Below are positions 12,733 to 20,004 of a stretch of 22,319 bases of DNA, piece by piece. The stretch is from an uncultured Clostridia bacterium. GTDB lineage: Bacteria; Bacillota; Clostridia; TANB77; CAG-508. Each line of letters opens with the position of its first letter. Within the stretch, counting starts at the first letter, position 1. The stretch lies in contig CANQTJ010000008.1 of assembly GCA_947626705.1 (NCBI GenBank), forward strand, positions 1 to 22,319. The letters run 5' to 3'. Below the pieces are notes generated by a model, which was not told the DNA's origin, made no database searches, and worked only from the letters and a program-made list of their open reading frames with translations. The position numbers were made by a program, and so were the translations under genes.

Positions 12733-14490
12733 ATGAACAATTACAAAACACACAGATGTAATGAAATTAACCTAAATGATGTAGGTAAAAAAGTAAGAAT
12801 AGCTGGATGGGTTGAAACAATAAGAGATTTAGGAGGACTTGTATTTTTAGACATAAGAGATATGTATGGAATAACACAAGTTGTTACATCAGGTAAATCT
12901 GAAGATGTAGATTTTGCATCACATATTCCAATTGAATCTACAGTAACAGTATATGGAACTGTAAAAAAGAGAGATGAAGAAACAATTAATCCAAAATTGA
13001 AAACAGGACTTGTAGAAATTAAAATTGAAGAAATTAAAGTATTAGGAAAAAGAACTAAGAATTTACCATTTGAAGTAAATTCTAATGAAGAAATAAGAGA
13101 AGATTTAAGACTTCAATATAGGTATTTAGATTTAAGAAGTGAAAAATTAAAAAATAATTTAAAGCTACGTGCTGAAGTTTTGCAATTTTTAAGAAATCAA
13201 ATGATAGAACAAAGATTTTTAGAAGTACAAACACCTATACTTACAAGTTCATCACCAGAAGGAGCAAGAGATTATTTAGTACCAAGTAGGTTACATCCAG
13301 GAAAATTTTATGCTCTACCACAGGCACCACAACAATTTAAACAATTATTAATGGTATCTGGAATAGATAAATATTTTCAAATAGCTCCATGTTTCAGAGA
13401 TGAAGACGCAAGAGCAGACAGAGCACCTGGAGAATTTTATCAATTAGATATGGAAATGGCATTTAGTACACAAGAAGATGTTTTTGAAGCTATTGAACCA
13501 GTAATGTATAATACATTTAAAAAGTTTTCTAATAAAAAAATAGCAAATTATCCATTTCCAAAAATAACATATAAAGATGCAATGCTTAAATATGGAACAG
13601 ATAAACCAGACTTAAGAAATCCATTATATATAATTGATTTATCTGAATTTTTTAATAAATGTACATTTAAACCATTTATTAATAGAACTGTAAGAGCAAT
13701 AAAAGTAAAAGGCCATAAGTCTAAAGGATTCCATGAAAAAATGCTAGATTTTGCAATGTCTATTGGAATGCAAGGATTGGGATATTTAGAAGTTCAAGAA
13801 GATATGAGCTTTAAAGGACCAATTGATAAATTTATACCAGATGAATTAAAAGCAGAATTATTAAAAATAGCTGAATTAGACAAAGAAGATACAATATTCT
13901 TCATAGCAGATAATCAAAAAAGAGCAACAGAATTATCAGGACAAATAAGAACAGAATTAGGAAAAAGATTAAATTTAATTGATGAAGAAGTATTCCAATT
14001 TTGTTGGATAATAGATTTTCCAATGTTTGAATTAGATGAACATAATAATCTACAATTTAGCCATAATCCATTTTCTATGCCACAAGGAGGATTAGAAGCA
14101 TTAGAAAAACAAAATCCATTAGAAATTTTAGCATATCAATATGATATTGTATGTAATGGAATAGAACTTTCTTCAGGAGCAGTAAGAAACCATGATATTA
14201 ATATAATGTTAAAAGCATTCAGTATGGCAGGATATACAGAAGAAGAAGTAAAAACAAAATTTGGAGCATTATATACAGCATTCCAATATGGAGCACCACC
14301 ACACGCAGGGATAGCACCAGGAATAGACAGAATGTTAATGCTTTTAACAGATTCAGAAACAATAAGAGAAGTAATAGCATTTCCGCTAAATAGTAAAGCA
14401 CAAGACTTAATGATGGGAGCACCTGGTCAAGTTAAAAGAGAGCAATTAAGAGACGTTCATATTAAGTTAGACGTTAGCGAGAAACATTAG
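12733..14490 (+). CDS. aspS: Aspartyl-tRNA synthetase
   Basis: 585 residues, bacterial-type class II AspRS. Order: OB-fold anticodon-binding domain (VRIAGWVETIRDLGGLVFLD), catalytic core with motif 2 (FRDEDARADRAPGEF), a GAD insertion, and motif 3 (GIAPGIDRMLML). Motif 2 has one more residue than the common RADRQPEF form and resembles the form known from alphaproteobacterial enzymes. Residue 33, in the anticodon-binding loop, is Leu (RDLGG); Leu here is associated with discriminating AspRS, whereas many non-discriminating enzymes have His. The start has GGAAGAGG upstream. The last six codons (DVSEKH, 14470-14487) and the stop lie inside the first copy of a tandem repeat; a usual AspRS would end near HIKL, just before it. 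First gene of the T-box-controlled operon with gatCAB. Confidence 0.97.
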   Translation: MNNYKTHRCNEINLNDVGKKVRIAGWVETIRDLGGLVFLDIRDMYGITQVVTSGKSEDVDFASHIPIESTVTVYGTVKKRDEETINPKLKTGLVEIKIEEIKVLGKRTKNLPFEVNSNEEIREDLRLQYRYLDLRSEKLKNNLKLRAEVLQFLRNQMIEQRFLEVQTPILTSSSPEGARDYLVPSRLHPGKFYALPQAPQQFKQLLMVSGIDKYFQIAPCFRDEDARADRAPGEFYQLDMEMAFSTQEDVFEAIEPVMYNTFKKFSNKKIANYPFPKITYKDAMLKYGTDKPDLRNPLYIIDLSEFFNKCTFKPFINRTVRAIKVKGHKSKGFHEKMLDFAMSIGMQGLGYLEVQEDMSFKGPIDKFIPDELKAELLKIAELDKEDTIFFIADNQKRATELSGQIRTELGKRLNLIDEEVFQFCWIIDFPMFELDEHNNLQFSHNPFSMPQGGLEALEKQNPLEILAYQYDIVCNGIELSSGAVRNHDINIMLKAFSMAGYTEEEVKTKFGALYTAFQYGAPPHAGIAPGIDRMLMLLTDSETIREVIAFPLNSKAQDLMMGAPGQVKREQLRDVHIKLDVSEKH

Positions 14491-14548
14491 TTTCAAGCTT
14501 TACGTATAACTTATACAAATGAGGAACGAATTTGTAAACTATTATAAA
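14470..14548 (+). repeat. Two-hairpin element type 1, copy 1 (overlaps the aspS 3' end)
   Basis: A 79-base unit, nearly identical to the next unit (two differences in the first 77 positions: 14495 A/G and 14540 T/C). Hairpin 1: ACGT-AGC-GAAAC, loop ATTA, GTTTC-GCT-ACGT with mismatched GA steps. Hairpin 2: TACAAAT (14514-14520), loop GAGGAACGA, ATTTGTA (14530-14536). The aspS stop TAG (14488-14490) is inside hairpin 1. Confidence 0.8.
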
Positions 14549-14627
14549 GACGTTAGCGAGAAACATTAGTTTCGAGCTTTACGTATAACTTATACAAATG
14601 AGGAACGAATTTGTAAACCATTATATT
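14549..14627 (+). repeat. Two-hairpin element type 1, copy 2
   Basis: Direct tandem copy of the preceding 79-base unit. Here the internal mismatch of hairpin 1 reads GA opposite GA (14557-14558 with 14574-14575), the arrangement of tandem sheared G-A pairs. No T run follows either hairpin, so simple termination is unlikely. Confidence 0.8.
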
Positions 14628-14634
14628 AATATAC

Positions 14635-14663
14635 TTGTTTTTCACTATAATTAAGTATATAAT
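14635..14663 (+). promoter_or_regulatory. Possible internal promoter before gatC
   Basis: TTGTTT (14635-14640), 17 bases, TATAAT (14658-14663). An inverted repeat ATATACTT (14629-14636) and AAGTATAT (14653-14660) overlaps both boxes. The -35 is poor; gatCAB may rely mainly on the aspS promoter. Confidence 0.3.
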
Positions 14664-14698
14664 AAAATAAATTTTATAGAGATAGGAGAGATTTTTTA

Positions 14699-14983
14699 AT
14701 GAAGATAAGCAAAGAAGAAATTTTACACATAGCGAATTTAGCAGATTTAAATATCAAAGAAGATGAAATTGAAAAATATGCATTAAATTTACAAGATATA
14801 TTAAATTTTGCAAATATAGTAAACAACGCACCTGTTGATGATTTAGATATAACAATTGGTGCAAATGAAAAGAAAAATGTTTTTAGAAAAGATGAAATAA
14901 AAGTATTTGAAGATAATGAAGCACTATTACAAAATGCACCATCAAAAGAACAAAATATGTTTAAGATACCAAAAGTTCTTTAA
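14699..14983 (+). CDS. gatC: Asp/Glu-tRNA amidotransferase subunit C
   Basis: 94 residues, the usual length. GatC wraps around GatA and stabilises its contact with GatB in the GatCAB amidotransferase. Family features: KISKEEILHIANLADLNIKE near the start, a middle helix LQDILNFANIVNN, VDDLDIT, and a C-terminal segment with FRKDEIK and FKIPKVL. TAGGAGAG lies before the ATG. A 208-base gap containing the tandem type 1 elements separates it from aspS, while gatA starts 105 bases later. That shorter gap holds only tiny open frames (for example ATG 15047, ten codons) without convincing signals. Confidence 0.95.
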   Translation: MKISKEEILHIANLADLNIKEDEIEKYALNLQDILNFANIVNNAPVDDLDITIGANEKKNVFRKDEIKVFEDNEALLQNAPSKEQNMFKIPKVL

Positions 14984-15088
14984 ACTGTGTAGAGTGAAAA
15001 ATTTATATTATGAAAACATTATGGAAAATGTAAAACCAAAGGAAGATGCAAAAAATTAAAGAGAAAATAAAGAATTAGGAGGAAAGTA

Positions 15089-16555
15089 ATGGATATTACA
15101 GAATTAACAGTACATGAATTACAAGAAAAATTAAAAAATAAAGAGCTTACAATAACTGAAATAACAAAAGCATATATAGACAGAATAAATGAAAAAGAAA
15201 AAGATGTAGATGCTTTTGTAACTATTCTAACAGAGGAAGCTTTAGAAGAAACTAAAAACTTGCAAAAAAAAGTGGATAATGGTGAAATAACTGGTAATTT
15301 TGCAGGTATTCCAATAGGAATAAAAGATAATATATGTACAAAAGGAATAAAAACAACATGTAGTTCTAAAATGCTAGAAAATTTTGTTTCGCCTTATAAC
15401 GCAACAGTAATGGAAAAAATAAATTCAGAAAATTTAATAAATTTAGGAAAATTAAATATGGATGAGTTTGCAATGGGAGGTTCAACAGAATATTCATATT
15501 TCAAGAAAACCAAAAATCCATGGAATTTAAAAAAAGTACCAGGAGGTTCGTCAGGTGGTTCAGCAGCAGCAGTTGCAGCTAATATGGTACCATGGGCTTT
15601 AGGTTCAGATACTGGAGGCTCAATTAGACAACCTGCTAGTTTTTGCGGAGTTGTAGGACTAAAGCCAACTTATGGATTAGTTTCAAGATATGGATTAGTA
15701 GCATTTGCTTCGTCTTTAGACCAAATAGGATCAATAACAAAAGATGTAAGAGATTGTGCTATGTTATTAAATATAATTGCAGGATATGATGAAAAAGATA
15801 CAACAAGCGAAGATATGCCAAAAAAAGATTATACTGAATGTCTAAAAAATGATGTAAAAGGATTAAAAATAGGAGTTCCAAAAGAATTTTTTGGAGAAGG
15901 TATAAATGAAGAAGTTAAGACTAGATTAGAGAAGATAATAGAAGAATATAAAAATATGGGAGCTGAAATAGAAGAATTTTCCTTAGATATTGCCCAATAT
16001 GCTTTAGCAACTTATTATATTATTGCTTGTGCAGAAGCAAGTTCAAACTTAGGAAGATTTGATGGAATTCGTTATGGCTATAGGACACCAGAATTTACAA
16101 ATTTAAAAGAACTATATAAAAAATCAAGAAGTGAAGGATTTGGAGAAGAAGTAAAAAGAAGAATAATTCTTGGAACTTATGTATTATCATCTGGATATTA
16201 TGATGCATATTACAAAAAAGCTCAACAAGTTAGAACACTAGTAATGAATGAATTTAGTAAAGCATTTGAAAAATATGATGTAATACTTACTCCAACAGCA
16301 CCAACAGGAGCTTTCGATATTGGAGAAAAATCAAATAATCCATTAGAAATGTATTTAGCTGATATTTGTACTGTTTCTGTAAATATTGCAGGACTTCCAG
16401 CTATATCAATTCCAGTAGGATTAAATAGTGAAGGAATGCCAGTAGGAATGCAATTAATAGGAAATAGATTTAAAGAAGAAACAATTTTAAATGTAGCATA
16501 TACAATGGAGCAAAAATTAAAATTTAGAGAGAAATACAAACCTGAATTTAAGTAA
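15089..16555 (+). CDS. gatA: Asp/Glu-tRNA amidotransferase subunit A
   Basis: 488 residues. GatA is the amidase subunit: it hydrolyses glutamine to release ammonia, which is channelled to GatB. The amidase-signature catalytic triad is intact and at the residue numbers known from S. aureus GatA: Lys79 (IGIKDNI), cis-Ser154 (PGGSSGGSAA) and nucleophile Ser178 (SDTGGSIRQPA). The substrate region GSDTGGSIRQPASFCG and the later YLADICTVSVNIAGLPAISI are also conserved. AGGAGG lies 6-7 bases before the ATG. Its stop TAA is the first triplet of the first type 2 tandem element, and the duplicated unit includes the last 8 bases before the stop. Confidence 0.98.
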   Translation: MDITELTVHELQEKLKNKELTITEITKAYIDRINEKEKDVDAFVTILTEEALEETKNLQKKVDNGEITGNFAGIPIGIKDNICTKGIKTTCSSKMLENFVSPYNATVMEKINSENLINLGKLNMDEFAMGGSTEYSYFKKTKNPWNLKKVPGGSSGGSAAAVAANMVPWALGSDTGGSIRQPASFCGVVGLKPTYGLVSRYGLVAFASSLDQIGSITKDVRDCAMLLNIIAGYDEKDTTSEDMPKKDYTECLKNDVKGLKIGVPKEFFGEGINEEVKTRLEKIIEEYKNMGAEIEEFSLDIAQYALATYYIIACAEASSNLGRFDGIRYGYRTPEFTNLKELYKKSRSEGFGEEVKRRIILGTYVLSSGYYDAYYKKAQQVRTLVMNEFSKAFEKYDVILTPTAPTGAFDIGEKSNNPLEMYLADICTVSVNIAGLPAISIPVGLNSEGMPVGMQLIGNRFKEETILNVAYTMEQKLKFREKYKPEFK

Positions 16556-16618
16556 GCCGTTCGAGCAAAGCGAGTTACGGATTACTTATGCAACTGACGA
16601 TAGGAAGTTGTAAACATT
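16545..16618 (+). repeat. Two-hairpin element type 2, copy 1 (overlaps the gatA 3' end)
   Basis: A 74-base unit. It begins with the last 8 coding bases of gatA (AATTTAAG) and its stop. Hairpin 1: CCGT...CGAGC, loop AAA, GCGAG...ACGG (16557-16580), with GA opposite GA. Then ACTTAT, and hairpin 2: TGCAACT (16589-16595), loop GACGATAGGA, AGTTGTA (16606-16612). Ends GTAAACATT. Confidence 0.8.
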
Positions 16619-16692
16619 AATTTAACTAAGCCGTTCGAGCAAAGCGAGTTACGGATTACTTATGCAACTGACGGTAGGAAGTTGTAAACATT
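16619..16692 (+). repeat. Two-hairpin element type 2, copy 2
   Basis: Tandem copy at a 74-base period, differing from copy 1 only at 16626 (C for G) and 16674 (G for A). It stops just before the gatB ribosome binding site (GAAGGAGAG, 16697-16705), so its fold could influence gatB translation. Confidence 0.8.
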
Positions 16693-16711
16693 GAAAGAAG
16701 GAGAGAAAATA

Positions 16712-18154
16712 ATGTCAAGAAGCGATTATGAAGTAATAATTGGACTAGAAGTTCATGCAGAACTTTCAACAAAAACAAAAATATTTTGTTCATGCCCAAC
16801 AGAATTTGGTGGAGCACCTAATACTCATATATGTCCAATATGTACAGCAATGCCAGGAACATTGCCAGTATTAAATGAAAAAGTTGTTGAATATGCAGTA
16901 AAAGCAGGACTTGCAACAAATTGTGAAATATCAAGAAATAGTAAAAATGATAGAAAAAATTACTATTATCCAGATTTACCAAAATCTTATCAAATATCTC
17001 AATTTGATAAACCATTATGTGAACATGGATATGTAGAAATCGATACTGAAAATGGAAAAAAGAAAATTAGATTAACAAGAATTCATATAGAAGAAGATGC
17101 TGGAAAATTAAATCATGATGATTTTGGAGGAGGAAGTTTAGTAGACTTAAACAGAGCAGGAGTTCCGTTAATAGAAATAGTTTCAGAACCAGATTTAAGA
17201 AGTGCAGAAGAAGTAGAAGCATATATGAGAAAATTAAAATCAATATTGGAATATATAGAAGTTTCAGACTGCAAGATGCAAGAAGGTTCATTAAGAGCAG
17301 ATGTAAATGTATCAGTAAAAAGAAAAACAGATACTAAACTTGGAACTCGTACAGAAATGAAAAATATGAACTCATTTAGAAGTATTGTAAGAGCTATTGA
17401 ATATGAAGTTGAAAGACAAATAGATATAATAGAAGATGGTGGAAAAATAGACCAAGAAACATTAAGATGGGATGATGTATCAGGAAAAACATTTTCAATG
17501 AGAGATAAAGAAGATGCTCAAGATTATAGATATTTTCCAGAACCAGATTTAGTAGCTATTAAACTTTCAGAAGAATATATACAAAACATAAAAAATACTT
17601 TACCAGAATTACCTGAAAGTAGAAAACAAAGATATTTAGAACAATATAATTTATCAGAAAAAGATGCAAATATTATTACATCATCTAAATATTTATCAGA
17701 TTTATTTGAAAGTGCAATTACAATATGTAATAATCCAAAAGCAGTAAATAACTGGATTATATCAGATATTTCTAGAATATTAAATGAAACAGAAACAGAA
17801 CCAATAGCAATACCTTTTGATGGAAAACAATTAGGACAATTAGTAGTTTTAATTGACAAAGGAACAATTAGTTCAAGCATTGGAAAAAAAGTATTAGAAG
17901 AATTATTTGAAAATCCAAGAAATCCAGAAGATATTATAAAAGAAAAAGGTTGGATTCAAATTTCAGACGAAGGAGCAATTAAAGAAGTAGTAACAAAAAT
18001 TTTAGAAGCAAATCCACAATCTATTGCTGATTTTAAGGCTGGAAAAGATAGAGCATTAGGATTTTTAGTAGGTCAAGCTATGAAAGAAACTAAAGGAAAA
18101 GCAAATCCTAAGATGTTAAATGAAATGTTTTTAAAAGAATTAAAAGGGATTTAG
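16712..18154 (+). CDS. gatB: Asp/Glu-tRNA amidotransferase subunit B
   Basis: 480 residues, normal for GatB. It binds the misacylated tRNA, phosphorylates the Asp or Glu side chain with ATP and amidates it using ammonia from GatA. It opens YEVIIGLEVHAELSTKTKIF; a zinc-site cysteine set follows (CSC at 26-28 and CPIC at 41-44); then YYYPDLPKSYQISQFD, IEEDAGK and GSLRADVNVSV. A C-terminal tail domain of the YqeY/GatB type ends in NPKMLNEMFLKEL. An in-frame TTG at 16691 exists, but GAAGGAGAG lies 6 bases before the ATG at 16712, which is preferred. A GC-rich terminator begins in the last codons. Confidence 0.97.
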   Translation: MSRSDYEVIIGLEVHAELSTKTKIFCSCPTEFGGAPNTHICPICTAMPGTLPVLNEKVVEYAVKAGLATNCEISRNSKNDRKNYYYPDLPKSYQISQFDKPLCEHGYVEIDTENGKKKIRLTRIHIEEDAGKLNHDDFGGGSLVDLNRAGVPLIEIVSEPDLRSAEEVEAYMRKLKSILEYIEVSDCKMQEGSLRADVNVSVKRKTDTKLGTRTEMKNMNSFRSIVRAIEYEVERQIDIIEDGGKIDQETLRWDDVSGKTFSMRDKEDAQDYRYFPEPDLVAIKLSEEYIQNIKNTLPELPESRKQRYLEQYNLSEKDANIITSSKYLSDLFESAITICNNPKAVNNWIISDISRILNETETEPIAIPFDGKQLGQLVVLIDKGTISSSIGKKVLEELFENPRNPEDIIKEKGWIQISDEGAIKEVVTKILEANPQSIADFKAGKDRALGFLVGQAMKETKGKANPKMLNEMFLKELKGI

Positions 18155-18182
18155 GGGCCGCCCCAAAAATCCCTCTTTTTTT
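18146..18182 (+). terminator. Terminator of the aspS-gatCAB operon, overlapping the gatB stop
   Basis: GGGATTT (18146-18152) with AAATCCC (18167-18173), enclosing GGGG-CCG-CCCC, followed by TCTTTTTTTT. The stem starts two codons before the gatB stop codon. It is the most GC-rich hairpin in the window. Confidence 0.85.
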
Positions 18183-18199
18183 TGATATTTAGAATGTTC

Positions 18200-18451
18200 T
18201 TAAATGCCAGTTGCTTTAATTTTACCTACAACGAAACCACAAATAATAAATTCAACACCAAAAGTTAGACTCAATTTAAATAAAATTAAACCTATTGTAA
18301 AAAGTATTGGAATAGTATAAGAAAAGTTATATGTAATAAGAATGATTAAAGAAATGATACCTAAAATAGTACAAAATTTTAGACCATTTTTTATAATTTT
18401 CTTTGCCAACTTATCTAAATTTTTAAAATCTTTAATAATATTATTTATCAT
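18200..18451 (-). CDS. Small two-helix membrane protein, function unknown
   Basis: 83 residues from the ATG at 18451. A basic amphipathic N-terminus (NIIKDFKNLDKLAKKIIKNG) is followed by two hydrophobic segments (about residues 28-48, and 52-75 ending FIICGFVVGKIK). A GTG three codons upstream (18460) would overlap the likely Shine-Dalgarno AGGTGAT (18462-18456), so the ATG is preferred. The sequence pattern, with EFIICGFVVG near the end, looks familiar from clostridial conserved small membrane proteins beside rpsT, but I cannot name a family. It lies downstream of rpsT on the same strand, behind that gene's terminator, so its expression may depend on readthrough. Membrane location is inferred from hydrophobicity. 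Confidence 0.65.
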   Translation of the reverse strand: MINNIIKDFKNLDKLAKKIIKNGLKFCTILGIISLIILITYNFSYTIPILFTIGLILFKLSLTFGVEFIICGFVVGKIKATGI

Positions 18452-18499
18452 ACGTATCACCTATAAATAATAATAACATCTAAAAATACTAATATCAAT

Positions 18500-18546
18500 G
18501 GAAATAAAAACCAAAACAAATCCCTGTAAGTTCTTTACAGAGATTT
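18500..18546 (-). terminator. Terminator of rpsT
   Basis: Minus strand: AAATCTCTGTAA (18546-18535), loop AGAAC, TTACAGGGATTT (18529-18518), a 12-bp stem with one G-U pair, then GTTTTGGTTTTT. Confidence 0.65.
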
Positions 18547-18579
18547 AATAAAAACTATGCATAATTTTTATTTTTTTGA

Positions 18580-18846
18580 TTAAGCCATAGCAGCATTTAA
18601 TTTTTTTGATAAACTAGATTTTTTTCTAGCAGCTGTATTTTTAACAATAACACCTTTTGTACAAGCTTGATCAATTTTCTTTGTAGCTTCTGAAAATAAA
18701 GTTTTAGCTTCTTCGATATTTCCAGCTTCAATAGCTTGTTCAAATTTTTTAACTGCTGTTTTATATGCAGATTTAATCATATTATTTCTTAAAGTTTTCT
18801 TTTCAATTACTTTAACTCTCTTTTTTGCTGATTTTATATTTGGCAT
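18580..18846 (-). CDS. rpsT: Ribosomal protein S20 (bS20)
   Basis: 88 residues, the standard length. S20 is a three-helix, strongly basic protein that binds 16S rRNA helices in the body of the 30S subunit. MPNIKSAKKRVKVIEKKTLR is the diagnostic N-terminus, followed by AYKTAVKKFEQAI, GVIVKNTAARKKSSLSKKL and a short Ala-rich tail. The frame extends further upstream, but AGGAGGTGC immediately before the ATG at 18846, together with the family N-terminus, fixes the start. It is a single gene with its own promoter and terminator. Confidence 0.97.
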   Translation of the reverse strand: MPNIKSAKKRVKVIEKKTLRNNMIKSAYKTAVKKFEQAIEAGNIEEAKTLFSEATKKIDQACTKGVIVKNTAARKKSSLSKKLNAAMA

Positions 18847-18887
18847 ATTTGCACCTCCTCTTAGTCTAATTAAATATAACATAAAAT

Positions 18888-18916
18888 ATTTTATCACATA
18901 TTTCTATTTTTGGCAA
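18888..18916 (-). promoter_or_regulatory. Promoter of rpsT
   Basis: Minus strand: TTGCCA (18916-18911), 17 bases, TAAAAT (18893-18888), about 42 bases before the start codon. Confidence 0.65.
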
Positions 18917-18956
18917 GATATTTAAAAATTTTAGTTTAGTTTTTTGTTATTAGTCG

Positions 18957-19007
18957 TTTAACCTTTTTAATAAAACTTTTAAAACTATGATTTGTAACTA
19001 CCAGTAA
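18957..19007 (+). repeat. Dispersed intergenic repeat, copy B
   Basis: Gapless 44/51 match to copy A (12303-12353), same orientation. It lies between the rpsT promoter and the end of the 57-residue gene at 19018. Confidence 0.6.
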
Positions 19008-19017
19008 GCCTAATTAT

Positions 19018-19191
19018 TTATTTCTCATCTTTATTTTTTATATTTTTAGAATTTTTTGGAATAACAATATTTTTAGGTTTTTCTTTATTACATTTTGGTT
19101 TACTAGAATTTAGATGGTCATATACATCAGAAATATCTAAATTAGAACCATCGCCACTTATAATTTCAATATTTTTTTTATCATCATTCAT
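19018..19191 (-). CDS. Small hydrophilic protein, function unknown
   Basis: 57 residues from the ATG at 19191, chosen because GGAGGT lies 9 bases upstream; the longer frame to 19230 runs through the Shine-Dalgarno sequence and is rejected. The N-terminal half is acidic and looks ordered (IEIISGDGSNLDISDVYDHL), and the C-terminal half is a Lys/Pro/Asn-rich tail (KPKNIVIPKNSKNIKNK). No membrane segment, signal peptide or metal motif is seen. Similar short proteins with an ISGDGS...DVYDHLN-like motif seem to occur in clostridia, but I know of no function. It has its own promoter, divergent from scpB. Confidence 0.7.
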   Translation of the reverse strand: MNDDKKNIEIISGDGSNLDISDVYDHLNSSKPKCNKEKPKNIVIPKNSKNIKNKDEK

Positions 19192-19220
19192 TAATTTATA
19201 CCTCCATTTAATATAAATTA

Positions 19221-19249
19221 ATAGTAGCATAAAATTATAAAATTATCAA
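19221..19249 (-). promoter_or_regulatory. Promoter of the 57-residue gene at 19018-19191
   Basis: Minus strand: TTGATA (19249-19244), 17 bases, TACTAT (19226-19221), 30 bases before the start codon. Confidence 0.5.
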
Positions 19250-19289
19250 TAAAAATACATAAATAAAATATAAAAATTAGCTACAGATA

Positions 19290-19318
19290 TTGACATAACT
19301 TCAATTTAATGTGATAAT
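19290..19318 (+). promoter_or_regulatory. Promoter of scpB-proS
   Basis: Perfect TTGACA (19290-19295), 17 bases, GATAAT (19313-19318), about 53 bases before scpB. Confidence 0.7.
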
Positions 19319-19370
19319 ATAAAAGTGATTTTTATGATTAACAAAGCAAAACGCAAAGAGAGGAAGATAA

Positions 19371-19973
19371 ATGGAGATAGAAAAAATAAAGTCAATAATT
19401 GAAGCAATACTTTTTGCAACAGGGCATAAAGTTCATATAAAGGAATTAATAATGGCTTTGGAATTACCAAGAGAAGATATAGAAAATATAATACTTTCAA
19501 TGCAAGAAGATTATAAATTAGATAGTAGAGGAATAGAAATTATAAAAATAGATGATGGATATCAATTATGTACAAAACAGTCATTATATGAATATATATA
19601 TCCAATAATAGATAAGAGAGCAAAACCAAATTTATCAAGTGCAGCTTTAGAAACACTAGCAATAATTGCTTATAATTCCAAAATAACAAGAGCAGAAATA
19701 GAAGCTATAAGAGGTGTAAGCAGTGATGCATGTATATATAAATTATTAGAATATGGACTAATACAGGAAGCGGGAAAAGCAGATTTACCAGGAAAGCCGA
19801 TGACATATTCAACAACAGATGAATTTCTAAAGATGTTTGGTTATACATCTTTAAATGATTTACCAGAGCTACCAAGATATAAATTAGATGAAAATCAACA
19901 AATCGTAATTGATGAATTAATTGAAAGCGAAGACTTAAAATACGAAAATGATAAAGATATAGTAGAAGATTAA
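19371..19973 (+). CDS. scpB: Segregation and condensation protein B
   Basis: 200 residues, the usual ScpB length. ScpB dimers bind ScpA and, with SMC, form the bacterial condensin that organises and segregates chromosomes. Two winged-helix domains are visible. The first starts IKSIIEAILFATGHKVHIKE; the second contains LSSAALETLAIIAYNSKITR, AEIEAIRGVSSDACIYKLLE and a C-terminal DEFLKMFGYTSLNDLPELP. GAGAGGA lies before the ATG. scpA, the usual upstream neighbour, is not here; instead proS follows after 31 bases, probably in the same transcript. Confidence 0.96.
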   Translation: MEIEKIKSIIEAILFATGHKVHIKELIMALELPREDIENIILSMQEDYKLDSRGIEIIKIDDGYQLCTKQSLYEYIYPIIDKRAKPNLSSAALETLAIIAYNSKITRAEIEAIRGVSSDACIYKLLEYGLIQEAGKADLPGKPMTYSTTDEFLKMFGYTSLNDLPELPRYKLDENQQIVIDELIESEDLKYENDKDIVED

Positions 19974-20004
19974 ATAAAATTTAGAATTGAAAGAAGGAAA
20001 GAAA

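Noticed and set aside
14470..14627. Possible CRISPR array or direct-repeat locus
   Set aside because: There are only two units with no spacers between them, the unit is 79 bases long, and no cas gene is present.
16553..16692. Possible transcription terminators between gatA and gatB
   Set aside because: The hairpins are not followed by a T run, and gatB continues on the same strand with the operon terminator after it.
12303..19007. The two dispersed repeat copies as attachment sites of an integrated element
   Set aside because: The interval between them holds the aspS-gatCAB operon and rpsT, which are core genes, and no recombinase.
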